Assembly (NCBI GenBank): GCA_018136815.1
Contig: CM030941.1
Coordinates: 3,020,984 to 3,084,983, forward strand
Length of the DNA: 64,000 nt
Direction: 5' to 3'
DNA from: Isochrysis galbana
Taxonomy: Eukaryota; Haptophyta; Isochrysidales; Isochrysidaceae
The position numbers were made by a program, and so were the translations under genes. The notes below the pieces were generated by a model that searched no databases, was not told where the DNA came from, and saw only the letters and a program-made list of their open reading frames with translations. Shown piece after piece: positions 54,558 through 64,000 of this stretch; within the stretch, counting starts at the first letter, position 1; every line of letters starts with the position of its first letter.

Positions 54558-55082
54558 ACTAATCTTATGATTGGTCGCCATGGAGGGGGGCCTCGCGCCC
54601 CCTCCCCCCCCGCTCTCTCGACTCCCCTCATGGGGGGCGAGAACCATCCACCCCCCTGCGCTGTCTCTTGGCATGTAGGGGGGACTCACCCAGACAGCCC
54701 AGACTCTCCATGAGAGCTGGGCACAGATCGCACGCCTTGGCCCGCGCTGGCCAGCAGCTTGTCGCTCTGACCAGCAACCCCTCCTCCCCCTGGCCCCTGG
54801 GCCCCCCTGATCAGGACACCCCAGCCACCTCCAGCCGACCGGCAGGGGCGCGAGAGCCAGCGATGGAGAGGTAGAATGGGCCAGGGCCATGCCCCAGCCT
54901 CACCTGCCCCCTGAGCTGTGCTCCCAGGCCTCCTAGGGACCTGAAGAGGGGCCGCAGGCGCGCGCCATGGCCAGAGCCGCAGGGAAGAGAGGAGGGAGAG
55001 GGAAGAGGGAGGGGAAGGGGGAGTGGCAGCTCTCCCCTCCGGCGTTAACATGTCTTCTCGCCCTGTTCAGGTAAGAGAAGAT
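54558..55082 (-). repeat. Repeat family B, subfamily B2, copy 2
   Basis: The terminal hairpin ACTAATC-TTAT-GATTGGT lies at 54558-54575. The 5' hairpin GTCTTCTC/GAGAAGAT at 55052-55082 encloses CCTG-TT-CAGG, where copy 1 has CCCG-TT-TGGG; the third pair has changed from T-A to C-G. The body is about as long as copy 1 and very similar. Confidence 0.8.
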
Positions 55083-55790
55083 GCTGCAGCTACAGTTCAA
55101 TACCGTGGGCCGCAACTGTGAACTGTGAAGCGTGAGTGAGTGTGAGAGCGAGTGTGTGGTACACCGAGAATTAGATACTGAGATACCGAGTATAGAGTAT
55201 GGGTAGCGTTAGTGGCGATCCGTTCAAGGATATGCGTCTTATGTCTCTATGAGTATGTCCTATGTATGTGATATGTGGTCCTATGCCTATGCACATGCAC
55301 TGATCATACTATGATTGTTTGGGTTTGGGGGCCGCGCATCGCGCGGTGGCCATGTGGTCATGCCGACCGCATTCGCATACCCGCACGGCGCGCGCGTTGT
55401 ACGCGTGCCGCGCAGTGATAAAGCTTGGGCAAAGCTTGGCCTCAAACCCAGCAAAGCTTGGTCAATATATTGTATTGGGGCCAAATGAACCCAGTAATGA
55501 TTGGATCAATTGATTCCATCATTCTGGACAACCTGAGGCGATGGCGTGCATAGTGCACGCAGATACTCCTGCTACACCTAGAGCTCTAAATAGAGTATGT
55601 ACCTGTGATGTGAAGAAGTGAAAGACCGAAGAAGCTGTCTATAGATTAGAGAATATGTAAAGGACCGCGAGCGGGGCGGGAGCGGCTTGCCGGCTGGGTG
55701 AGAGAAGGGGTGGCCTAGGAGGAGGAAGAGGGGGGGTGGGGGGGGAAGGGGTTCGAAGGGCCGGGAGAGAGAGGCGGGGGGGGAGGGGGG
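55083..55790. other. Intergenic upstream of PIG-V
   Basis: No gene seen. AAGCTTGG repeats three times at 55420-55460. The last 120 bases before the PIG-V frame are G-rich on the plus strand. Confidence 0.4.
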
Positions 55791-55800
55791 GGGTCCCGCC

Positions 55801-57405
55801 ATTGCGCCGCGCGCTGAAGTGACGCCGTCCGCTCGCCTGGCGGTGGCCGCGGCGGCGGCGGCCTCGCGCGCAGCAGCTCTGGTGCTGGCGGTCGTGGCCG
55901 ACGCGTGCCTCCCCGATCACCTCCCTTACGGCGCGCTCATCCCGCCCATCGGCGCCCAGTGCACGCTCGCGCGCGGCCCGCTGCGGCCCTTCACACGCTG
56001 GGATGCGGCGCACTTCCTACTGGTCGCTCAGTCGGGGTGGCGCGAGCACGAATGGTCCCACGCCTTCTTCCCGCTTTATCCTGTGCTTGCGTCCCGTCTG
56101 GGCGCAATGCTCCGCTTCTCGTGGCCGTGGGCGATGTGTGAGTCTGATAGCATCCTGATGGCTGGGCTTGTCCTCTCGAATCTCAGCTTTGTCGCGGCTG
56201 CCATAGCCTTGCTCGAGCTCAGTCGGAAAGTTCTCGGCTCAGATGCACTGGCCTTTCGTAGCGCTATCCTATTCTGCATGTCTCCTGCCACCCCGTTCTT
56301 CTCATCCTTCTACTCCGAGTCGCTGTTTGCCCTCTTCACCTTTGCTGGCTTCCTCCTCCTCGAGATCGAGCATCCTGCGCCGTGGGTCGCCGCCATCTCG
56401 CTCTCTGCGGCTTCCGCGACCAGGGCAAACGGGATTCTCTCCACTCTTCTAGTAGCCTACCATTGCGTGTTGCGTACATCTAGGGGTGTAAATCGATCTG
56501 ATGAGACCCCATTGCAAGATGTACTTTGCACCCGTATGTTGGGCTACGGATGCTACCGATCAAGTCGATGGCTGGGCAAGGCAGTTGTCCTGCTGGGCCA
56601 GTGTTTTCTGGTGGTGATGCCATATATCGCCTGGCAAATGTTGGGTTATCGCCGGTTCTGCACCGATGAATCCATCCTTGATGATGGGGCGAGCACCGCC
56701 CCCCAAGATGTCCCTGATTGGTGCACCCAGTCCATGGCACCTGACCTATATCGACATGTCCAGGCGACTCACTGGGGGCTCGGCCTCTTTCGATTCTGGA
56801 AGTTCAAGCAATTCCCGAATTTCGCTCTTGCTGCAGCACCACTTGGTCTTTGCTATTGCGCTTCCACAACAGGATTCATGCAGCTTTGGCGGCGAGCTAT
56901 TGGGGAGCGCTGCAAAGTTACTATTCGCCATGGCGGGGGCAGAAACGGTGAAGAGGATGCCCTCAACTTAATCCTGTCTGCTCCCTCATCGATAGTCGCA
57001 TACTTATTCCGTAGAGGCCGAGGGACAGCCGCACCTCCGCGGCCGGACACGTTGCCTGCGATGGCTGATATTTACCTCATGCACTGGGCGATCCTCACCA
57101 GCTTTTGCCTGTTTTTTGCACACGTCCAAGTGATGACACGATTGGTTTGTGCTGCTTGCCCTCCCTTTTACTGGTACCTCGTGCGCTTGACGGAGAACAG
57201 CCCGATCGCCACCGGTCACGGTAGCAATTACGCGATGGCGCCCAAGGTCCAAGGTGCCACTGCTTCTGTAGCGCATTCAAATTCAGGATCTAGATTTGCG
57301 ATGGGTCGGATGATGCGCAGGCGCCGAATGGCATTGGCATGCTTTCTGGGATTGTACGCGGTCGGCGGCACCATATTGCACGCAAACTTCTTTCCTTGGA
57401 CGTGA
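55801..57405 (+). CDS. PIGV: GPI mannosyltransferase 2 (PIG-V / GPI18)
   Basis: It adds the second mannose to the GPI-anchor precursor in the ER membrane. Family motifs: FTRWDAAHFLLVAQSG, EWSHAFFPLYPVLASR, SPATPFFSSFYSESLFALFT, ASATRANGILSTLL, WCTQSMAPDLYRHVQ, FWKFKQFPNFALA and HVQVMTRLVCAACPP, with FFPWT at the C-terminus. Many hydrophobic helices fit the polytopic family. Length is about 535 residues. No ATG precedes the conserved N-terminus in frame. The codon that should be the start, judged by family length, is ATT at 55801 in the context GCCATTGCG; the next candidate, GTG at 55819, lies six codons later. Either ATG mutated or was miscalled, or initiation is at a non-AUG codon, or an upstream exon exists. 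AATAAA occurs about 80 bases after the stop. Confidence 0.85.
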   Translation: MAPRAEVTPSARLAVAAAAAASRAAALVLAVVADACLPDHLPYGALIPPIGAQCTLARGPLRPFTRWDAAHFLLVAQSGWREHEWSHAFFPLYPVLASRLGAMLRFSWPWAMCESDSILMAGLVLSNLSFVAAAIALLELSRKVLGSDALAFRSAILFCMSPATPFFSSFYSESLFALFTFAGFLLLEIEHPAPWVAAISLSAASATRANGILSTLLVAYHCVLRTSRGVNRSDETPLQDVLCTRMLGYGCYRSSRWLGKAVVLLGQCFLVVMPYIAWQMLGYRRFCTDESILDDGASTAPQDVPDWCTQSMAPDLYRHVQATHWGLGLFRFWKFKQFPNFALAAAPLGLCYCASTTGFMQLWRRAIGERCKVTIRHGGGRNGEEDALNLILSAPSSIVAYLFRRGRGTAAPPRPDTLPAMADIYLMHWAILTSFCLFFAHVQVMTRLVCAACPPFYWYLVRLTENSPIATGHGSNYAMAPKVQGATASVAHSNSGSRFAMGRMMRRRRMALACFLGLYAVGGTILHANFFPWT

Positions 57406-57868
57406 AACACCCCGTGCCACATGCTGCTCCACTGGCTTGCGAGATGGCCAGGGGAAGACAGCTCTCTTGAGCATCGACAAAAATAAAACTAAATAAAACC
57501 ATATAACATTCTCGCCGCGCACGCAACTCTGCACCCGCTGCTCCGTGGGGTAAGGCAAAAAGGGCAGTTGCCACATACCTCCTATGGGCGACAAGGCAAG
57601 GGGAGGAGCACACCAAGAGATAGCCAAGCAGCGATAGTGGTGCACGGGGGGAGCCGCCTGATGGCGGGGGGGGAAGGGCCGGGAGAGTGGGGGTGTAGAA
57701 AGTATGCTACGTGTAGGTAGTGCTTCCATGCGCCGCGAGTGCAGTAAGAATATTATGAAGTTTTTCTTTCTAATAGACCAAAAATAGGCGGTCCGGCGAG
57801 TGAATTCATTCCGCACGTATGGTTCGCGTGCAAAAATAAGGTCACAGCAGCGGAACGTCGTCGACACC
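57406..57868. other. Convergent intergenic region
   Basis: The 3' ends of PIG-V (plus) and the exonuclease fusion gene (minus) meet here. AAATAAAACTAAATAAAACC at 57482-57501 could serve as the polyadenylation signal of PIG-V. A short B-family border (GTGCACGGGGGGAGCCGCCT) lies at 57640-57672. Confidence 0.5.
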
Positions 57869-60800
57869 TCAGGGTGCTTCTTCAGTATACCACGCGGGCC
57901 TATGTTCGCCGATGAGTGGCCAAACCCCGCCGCCCATCCCACAGCCAAATAGCGAGTCGGCAGCTTGCGCGGCTTGCAACAAGGCGACTCCGTCGGTGAG
58001 CTTCCAGACCACATGAGCCCCCTTGGGTGGCGCCGAGGATGTGGCATGGACCATCTCCGCCTTCCACGTCGGCACTCCCCACAAGCGAGCAACCTCACGA
58101 GCCGACCCTTCTTGAGGGTCTCCTTCCGGCACTATCGCCGCCACCTCAAGCCTGCCACAATAGAAGAAGGGAGCCGTGTTTCGCCGACGTGCAAAAAGCA
58201 AGCGCTTTGAGGAAAGAGGATCCCCATCGCCTGGTGAGTCTGGTCGCTCCACCTCTCCAAATAATAGAAGCTTGCACGATTTGTGAGCGAGAGATTGGCC
58301 TCGGCTAGGAAACCACGTAAAGTATATAGAGCCGTCCGCCTCACGCCAAAAGTCATTCCGATACTTGCCGCTGCCGCTCCCGCCATTTGCGGTGTTGAGC
58401 ATCAAAACATAGCCATCATTCCAACGGACAACACCGCCATTCCCGCAGGACTGCACCTTCACAGTGTCGAGTCCGGCGCACATTTGCATCGCTGCCTGGC
58501 GTGAGCCTAGCGGCGCCAGGTCCCCATCAAGAAGACACTCGGGTGGTATTTTGCCGATTGCGGCACTTAGGCGGTCCATCTGAGAAGCCAGCGTGAGCGC
58601 ATTGCTGAGGGCCCCATTGCTCACTCTCGCCTGCTTGGGCTGCCGTCCACGCCAAGATTGAGAGGCGCTTGCTGAAGAGACGGCTGCACCATTGGAGTGT
58701 CGTGTTAGTGACTCAATGGCCTGCTGGCTGTCGGCTGGACGCGGACTACCACTACTCCACCGGGGAGTGGACAGAACCGGTGGCTGCAGCTTGTCGAGTG
58801 CTTGTGCGAGTAGGAGCAATACCCAGGCGTCCGTTGCGGCGTACAAGAGCTGATCTTCAGTGAAAGGCCGCGCAGCCCAGTCTGAGAGCTGCTGGCTCTT
58901 ATCAAGGGTAGCGCCCAGAAGAGTGGCCGTGAGCGCCTTCAGGCCCGGAGGACGCTTCGTCGAAAGGCCCAACTGAATGGCAGCCTCGCGCTGAAGGTCG
59001 CGCATTGATACCGCATCCTTTGCCACACCATGAAGCCCATTGACCTTCTCCAGCTGACGAGGAGGGGCGAAGGACAAGTGGCAAGTCAGTAGGCCAAGAA
59101 CTATGGTTGGGGATCTCCATGGAGCGCATCAGATAGATTAACTCAGCACATGGTCTTGGGTGAAAGCCACTGTTTGACCGGGCAGCAGGTTCACATTGCG
59201 ACCACCCCTTTGGACATCCGTTCGCTTTGGCTGCACATCACGCGCCAACTCCAGCTGACATACCTGTTGCAAGTCGCCACGCATTGCAAAGCCCAGCTTC
59301 GTCACATGCTGGGCTTGCAAGAGGCGAGCAAGCGTAGAGAAAAGCTTCGCAGCATGCTCCTCTCTCCCGTAGGCGCAGACGGCAAGGAAGTCAACCAGGA
59401 AGACGCGAGACGGCGTTGCCAATTGCATCAGCGTTGGAGCATCAGGCCCTGCACCAAAGTCATTCGGGCCAAGTGATCCGAAGGCCATCGCACTATCGTT
59501 ACTGTATAAGCTGCGGGGCCTCCACTCGAGGTCGATGCCAAGACGAGCCCCGTCCTCACGCTCGAGGGCCATGAGCGCTGCGGCTAATTCGTCGAGACCT
59601 TGCGCGTCTTGGATGAGTGAGATGGGCACGTTCAGCTTCAGAAACGGATAGCCGTCGCTCATCTTCCCCGCTGCAGACTTGGACGCTAGAAGTGCCTGCT
59701 GCACTGCACTGAGACTGGCGACGTTATAGGCAATCGGCGCTGCGGGGGGGGGATTTCGAGTCGGCGAGCTAGCCCCCAAACATGGGGTCACGCTCTCACC
59801 GATAAATCGACTTGAGATGTCTCGAGGTACAAGGGCCTGAGCGCCTCCACCCGTGCTGGAGACGCCATTGACGCGACTCTTCTCTATCATTAAGATGGAG
59901 GAGGACGGTCGCTCCACCTCGGCTTTGGTGCTGCCACTACAATTCCCTGCGGGATCGTTCAGCTCCAAACGGGTACGCGTTGCTCCCGTGTCAGCGCGCC
60001 CTTGTGCTCTTGCTCCGGTTGCATCGCCACCACCTTCCACAGACTCGGCTTGTAGCACATCCAGGCTTCGCACCACCAGGTCGAGCCCAGCGCGCCCACG
60101 CGGATTCAGCTGCACACGGCCTTCAACACGAAGAAGTACGCCCGGTCGCAGCGCGCGGAGGATTTCCGCCGCCACGTCGTCGCCGCGCTCTTCCACGAGG
60201 GTGCGGCCAACAATCATTTGCCACACTATCTTGGGGGACCGCAGCAGAGCACCTAGGGGAATCGAGGTGTTGCTCGCCGAATTTGTCCTCCCTTCTTCCT
60301 CCAATGCACCCGGCATTGCCGCCTCTACATGAAGCATGCTGTCCTCCACAGCGTGTCGCCCATTCAGGCTTTCTGGCATTGTCTCGGTCTCCTCCCCAAT
60401 GAGACGAGGGGCGGGGTCAAGCGTCAGCACGAGGGGCGGGGTCAATGGCTCGATCGTCGCGAAGGTCAGACGGCGCGCTTGCCGCCGCACACGAACCACA
60501 CGCACGCGATCAAAGCGCACCGCGTCCACTAGGACCGAGTGCATCGACGCCCGCACCTCTGGTCGCAGCGGCACCAAGGCTTTCACATCCTCTCGAAGAA
60601 CGCGCTCGTCCCCCCCTCTATGTACAACCATGTCAACCCCCAGCACTCCGCCCGACGCACCCACTTCGCCAGAACGGGTCGTCTCGCTGCGTGGGCTGAC
60701 GACGTCTGCCTTCGTCAGAGCAGCCTGTCTCGTGTCCGGCCCTCTGCGAGAGCCGTCATCAGCGGCGGCGCCCGCCGCTGCCTTTTGCTTAATGGCTTGT

Positions 60801-61549
60801 CCCGAGTTGTCTCTCCACCATGCGGCAGCCCCTTCAAGCTCTTGCTCGAGCTCTTCCACGGCTAAGTCGTGCACACTCCTCAACAACCACCCTCCGGATA
60901 CCTGCTGCAACTCGCTATCTAAGGACTCAGACACAGCGGTCCAACTCCCTGTGCGCACATCCGCCCATCTCTCACCTCTAATGTTCTGCCCACGCTCGGC
61001 AGCACGTCGAGCCGCTTCTGCAAAAGTGCTGAATGGCCCGACGGTCGCTCCGACGGCCAGGATCAAGTCTGACGGCGCCAGCTTGACGTGCACATTGCGC
61101 TCCCCGGCGCCGCAGAAGACACTCTCTTGCCCGAGGATCAGCTCGTCTGCGAGGGTGGGCAGGCTGCAGAATGGCGGGATCACACCTACCTCGTGCCCGG
61201 TGAGCTCGAGAGCCTCGAGCGGCGTTGCGAGGCGCCAGCGGCCGCCGAGGTGGCGCGAAAGCGCACTCTGGCTCACAGTGGCCTCGCCTTGCGCGAGCAC
61301 GACGACGCCCCTCGGCGAGGCGCCCGATACGTCCGAGCGGTAATTGCGGGCGCTGGGTGGCTGCGGCTCAGCACGCGGGACAAAGACGACGGACTTGACG
61401 ACGGCCTCAAGAGGGGCTCCGAGCGCGTCGGCGCACTGGCGGGCGGAGTGTGAGGCGCCAGATGTGCGGATGATCTTGAAGTGGTGCCCACGCAGGTAGC
61501 TCACCGCCGGCGGCGACACGGCGATGCAGCAGCTGAGCGCCACCAGCAT
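57869..61549 (-). CDS. YbaK-type deacylase / OB-fold / DEDDy 3'-5' exonuclease fusion, two exons
   Basis: Exon 1 is 61549-59195 and exon 2 is 59053-57869, giving about 1179 residues. The acceptor CGTCAG|CTG after a pyrimidine tract is firm; the donor AAT|GTGAAC is the best of several. A hydrophobic start (MLVALSCCIAVSPPAVS) may be a targeting peptide. Residues of about 18-190 resemble the YbaK/ProRS-editing fold (VVKSVVFVP, VVVLAQGEATVSQ, TGHEVGVIPPF, CGAGERNVHVKLAPSDL). Around 330-520 an OB-like fold is split by an insert. The exonuclease has GIDLEW (D673, E675), RGDLQQV (D759) and LDKSQQLSDWAARPF with YAATD (Y856, D860), the complete DEDDy set of the Werner/EXD2 class. The last 200 residues resemble DUF3427-type domains (LLFARRRN, FFYCGRLEV, VVWKLTD). 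It probably acts on tRNA or other RNA; the substrate is unknown. Confidence 0.75.
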
Positions 61550-61589
61550 GCGCCACCGCGCCGACTCTCGCCTTGTGTGAAAATGCACC

Positions 61590-62198
61590 CATCAGCGATG
61601 ACTTTCCATCTTGACATAGAATGTACAAAAACAAAATATGCTAGTATGTAGAAATGCTACTCTTACAATTTGTTCGTTCCTCTACTCTAAAATTGGGTGC
61701 GAACTTTCGCAAAAACTGGGTGGGGATGGTGGTTGTAGTGGTATAAAAAGTCAGTTCTTCAAAGAAGTTCATTTCATTTTTTCGCACCCCCACGCGAGGC
61801 ACTCGCACTCGGAAAAGCCACAAGGCGCCAGCGCGCCAGCACCAGCCCCTACGCAGCGTGCAGCGTGCTGCGTGCTGCGTGCTTCGTTCACAAGGAGAAG
61901 GAGTGTGCCTCTGGAACGCAGAGTGTGTTGCAACCTCTCACACAAGATCTAGGGCCCTTGGAACGATATGTGCACGATAGTCTGCCGCCTTCATCCCCAC
62001 AAGAAACTCGCGCTAGGAGCTAGGAGAGCCTGACAGCCTGAACGGCCCGGCGTGCCGCTTCCTCGTCCACTCAGTACTCAGTAGAGTACGCCCTCGACGG
62101 TTGGCCGCGCGCGCCCGTCCTAGTCCTAGTGCTGCCCCGACTTACTTTCGACTCCACGCTCGGCTACCAAAAAAAAACATCTGAAGATTCAGGATTTA
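61590..62198. other. Upstream of the exonuclease gene, no gene seen
   Basis: No coding region is recognised. GTATAAAAAG on the plus strand near 61740 looks like a TATA box but points away from the gene on the left, and no plus-strand gene follows. Confidence 0.35.
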
Positions 62199-62200
62199 GG

Positions 62201-62237
<37 letters not shown>

Positions 62238-62238
62238 C
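62199..62238 (+). repeat. (CTA)n microsatellite
   Basis: About twelve CTA trinucleotides directly precede a B repeat. A related GGCTACTACCGCTAGCTA occurs at 48575 without the expansion. Confidence 0.9.
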
Positions 62239-62252
62239 GCTAGCTAAAAACA

Positions 62253-62860
62253 ACTAAGTTTATTCTTGGTTCGCCCATGGGGGGGCACGAGCCCCCCTCT
62301 CTCTCCACTCCTCCCCTGCCGTTGGGGAGGAACCACCCATCCTCCTGGCATGCCTGATGGCTTGCCAGTTGCCAGGAGGCCACTGCCCTGCTGACCTGCT
62401 GACCCACTCTCCCACGGACAGGCTCGCCTGATTCGCTCGTCCTGGCCCCTCGTGGCCAGCCCATCGCTCCAACCCCCCTCCCCCCCTGGTCGACAGGCAG
62501 ACAGGTGCAGATTGGGGGCCCCTGAGGGTCAGGAGCGCCAGCGAGGGAGAGGCAGGGGAGACCAGGGCCCAGCCCCAGCCTCCTCTGCCCCCTGAGCTGG
62601 CCTCGAGGAGCCTCCAGGGGTCGCCAGCAGGCAGCTGCTGGCCTGTCGCAGGCACGCCATCGCGCGTGCCGCAGGAGAGAGGAGAGAGAGCGCGGAGAAG
62701 GGGGTGGGCGGAGCGACAGCTCCGCCCACCGAAGAATAGGTAAGTCCCGCACCTGTTTACAGGATAAGTCGGGACTGAGGACGCCGCCAGCCCGGTAGGC
62801 GTAGGAGGAAGGAGGGAACGGATCACCGGGGGGGGGCGCGGGCCACCGGACCATATCTAA
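62253..62860 (-). repeat. Repeat family B, subfamily B1, full copy
   Basis: It has all the B1 features: terminal hairpin at 62253-62270 (ACTAAG/CTTGGT with the TTAT loop), GC stem with loop GACA at 62703-62730, and AGTCCCG/CGGGACT at 62743-62776 around CCTG-TTTA-CAGG. It is bordered by related sequences AAAAAAACATCTGAAGATTC (62168) and AAAAAAACTTCTGAAGATTC (62861), as if inserted into, or duplicating, a host repeat. Confidence 0.8.
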
Positions 62861-62861
62861 A

Positions 62862-63144
62862 AAAAAACTTCTGAAGATTCAGGGCTACTCGCCTACTAGC
62901 TATGGGTCACACCTTTGCCTTTGCTATCTACAGCGCCCTTAATTTCCCTCCCTCCACCTCTTCCCCTGCCCCCCTTCATTCCTTTTTCTTCGGTTTCCGG
63001 GGTCCGGCCTCGGTGCACTACCTGAGGCCTGGTTCGGAGTGTGGGGTTCGGGCAGGCCTTTTGAGTTTGTCGATATTGCCGTGTGTGTCTATCCGTCTAA
63101 GTCTTATTTGTTATGGTTATGTCCGGGTCCTAATGTCTCTAGTA
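62862..63144. other. Intergenic, no gene recognised
   Basis: A plus frame from 62902 has no known motif. It borders the transposon remnant on its right. Confidence 0.35.
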
Positions 63145-63800
63145 TCAATTTTGGATGGCGTGCCAAAGCTTCAAGTGCTTTGGTTGTCTTGCTCCTTGAT
63201 TGATCTCCTCGACGGCGTAAACGATCCCCAGCTTGGTGGTTAGCTCCACTAACTCCGCACTGGGCCTAAGTCCGCCTTTGTCGTTCCTATTGAAGATGGG
63301 TCTCAAGTCGTTCATGTCTATCCTTTTCTTGGGTTGCCTGCCCATGCCCGCCTGGGCGGTTCTCGCCGAATCGGTTTCTTGTGCGAAAAGGAGTGCTTTG
63401 CTCAGCAAGATGTATCTCTCTATGATTCTTATCAGTATGGATTCTTCCGAAAATTTTAGGCCGTCGTAATGTATCCTATAGAAGTCCGTGATTATGTATC
63501 TCCACGCTAATAGGCTAATAGGTATGGTATACATATCGCTTTCGGGGCGTCTCCTTTCGGGAAGACGAATAGGTTATCTATAGTGATTTCCTCTCTGCTT
63601 CTATCCGCCTTAGGTGAGAAGCGTGCGACTTTATTTAGTTCGCCTAGGATGTTAGTTATCCTGGGGCACTCGCCTAAGTGGATCGAGGATTCATCCGCTT
63701 CCCCACATATGCGGCAGGTGTTGTCTCTGCCCGGAAAGCGGTTATATGTGCCCCCAAAGCTGTTCTTTCCAATGCCTGTTTTGATGCGACATTTCCCCAA
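63145..63800 (-). pseudogene. 3' end of a non-LTR retrotransposon ORF, frameshifted
   Basis: The upstream frame contains CRICGEADESSIHLGECPRI, a C-x2-C-x7-H-x4-C knuckle typical of the C-terminus of LINE-type ORF2. Before it lies FGGTYNRFPGRDN. It stops at 63507, while the next frame continues the protein-like sequence (YTIPISLLAWRYIITDFYRI, LSKALLFAQE) to 63145, so a frameshift near 63545 breaks the gene. The reverse transcriptase core would lie beyond the right edge of this remnant and is not present; B-type sequence starts at 63967. Confidence 0.65.
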
Positions 63801-63966
63801 TGGGGTCCTGTCTTGTATCTTGTATGGCGCCGGGCCGGCCCCTCGCGCCGGAGCACGAGGGCGGTAACGCGGCTGTGTAGGGTCCCGGCCCGGGGGCCTT
63901 CCCTATGGGTTCGTCCCTCTAGTGTTTTGTGGCTGGTGTGGCTGTGGATTGTGCTGGAGGTTTCCA

Positions 63967-64000
63967 CCGGACCATATCTAAGCCCTTTTCCCCTATCCCC
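63967..64000 (-). repeat. Repeat family B, 5' border at window edge
   Basis: CCACCGGACCATATCTAAGC and CCCTATCCCC match the 5' border of the B1 copies at about 20990-21020. The copy itself is not within this window. Confidence 0.5.

Noticed and set aside
61735..61755. TATA box (GTATAAAAAG) driving a plus-strand gene
   Set aside because: No credible plus-strand coding region follows before the B repeat.

Overview
This is nuclear DNA from a GC-rich, flagellated, unicellular eukaryote. The evidence is spliceosomal introns with GT...AG ends, a kelch-bearing outer-arm dynein heavy chain, a GPI mannosyltransferase, a BTB-ankyrin-FYVE endosomal protein, tandem JmjC domains, CT/GA microsatellites and degenerate transposons. 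A haptophyte-like or similar GC-rich alga fits, but nothing here proves the lineage. Two 100-base runs of N (17784-17883 and 42884-42983) show it is a scaffold.

Layout. 1-3.9 kb is mobile-element DNA: a proline-rich ORF1-like gene, a tRNA-like SINE remnant and one copy of a hairpin-ended repeat family called B here. 3.9-17.9 kb (minus) is one dynein heavy chain gene; I reassembled it from three exons into a product of about 4450 residues. 18-31 kb is accessory: (GA)n, B repeats around an ankyrin fragment, a hAT-type BED-finger remnant, a small secreted Cys-rich ORF, a membrane-protein ORF cut off by a 2.4 kb hairpin satellite, a reverse-transcriptase scrap and a cytochrome b561 fragment. 31.1-32.9 kb (minus) is a two-exon WD40 gene. 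33-38 kb is transposon debris, including two inverted-repeat elements and a second copy of the ORF1-like gene. 38.5-41.2 kb (minus) is a TORTIFOLIA1/SPIRAL2-like HEAT/TOG gene. 44.35-47.36 kb (minus) is a three-exon tandem JmjC/EF-hand gene. 50.1-54.2 kb (plus) is a four-exon ANKFY1/Rabankyrin-5 homologue. 55.8-57.4 kb (plus) is PIG-V. 57.9-61.5 kb (minus) is a YbaK/OB/DEDDy-exonuclease fusion. The right end holds another B repeat and the 3' part of a non-LTR retrotransposon.

The host genes do not form an operon. Two act on microtubules (dynein, TOG-like), one acts in endosomes (ANKFY1) and one in GPI-anchor synthesis (PIG-V). The exon junctions given here are read from splice consensus, phase agreement and continuity of protein-family motifs; no transcript was available.

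The most unusual signals are: (i) the B repeats, whose terminal and subterminal hairpins keep their pairing while the sequence changes, including compensatory changes between copies; (ii) the alternating-hairpin satellite; (iii) a dynein with altered nucleotide-binding motifs in AAA1, AAA2 and AAA3; (iv) the exonuclease fusion; and (v) PIG-V lacking an ATG where an ATT sits in a good Kozak context.
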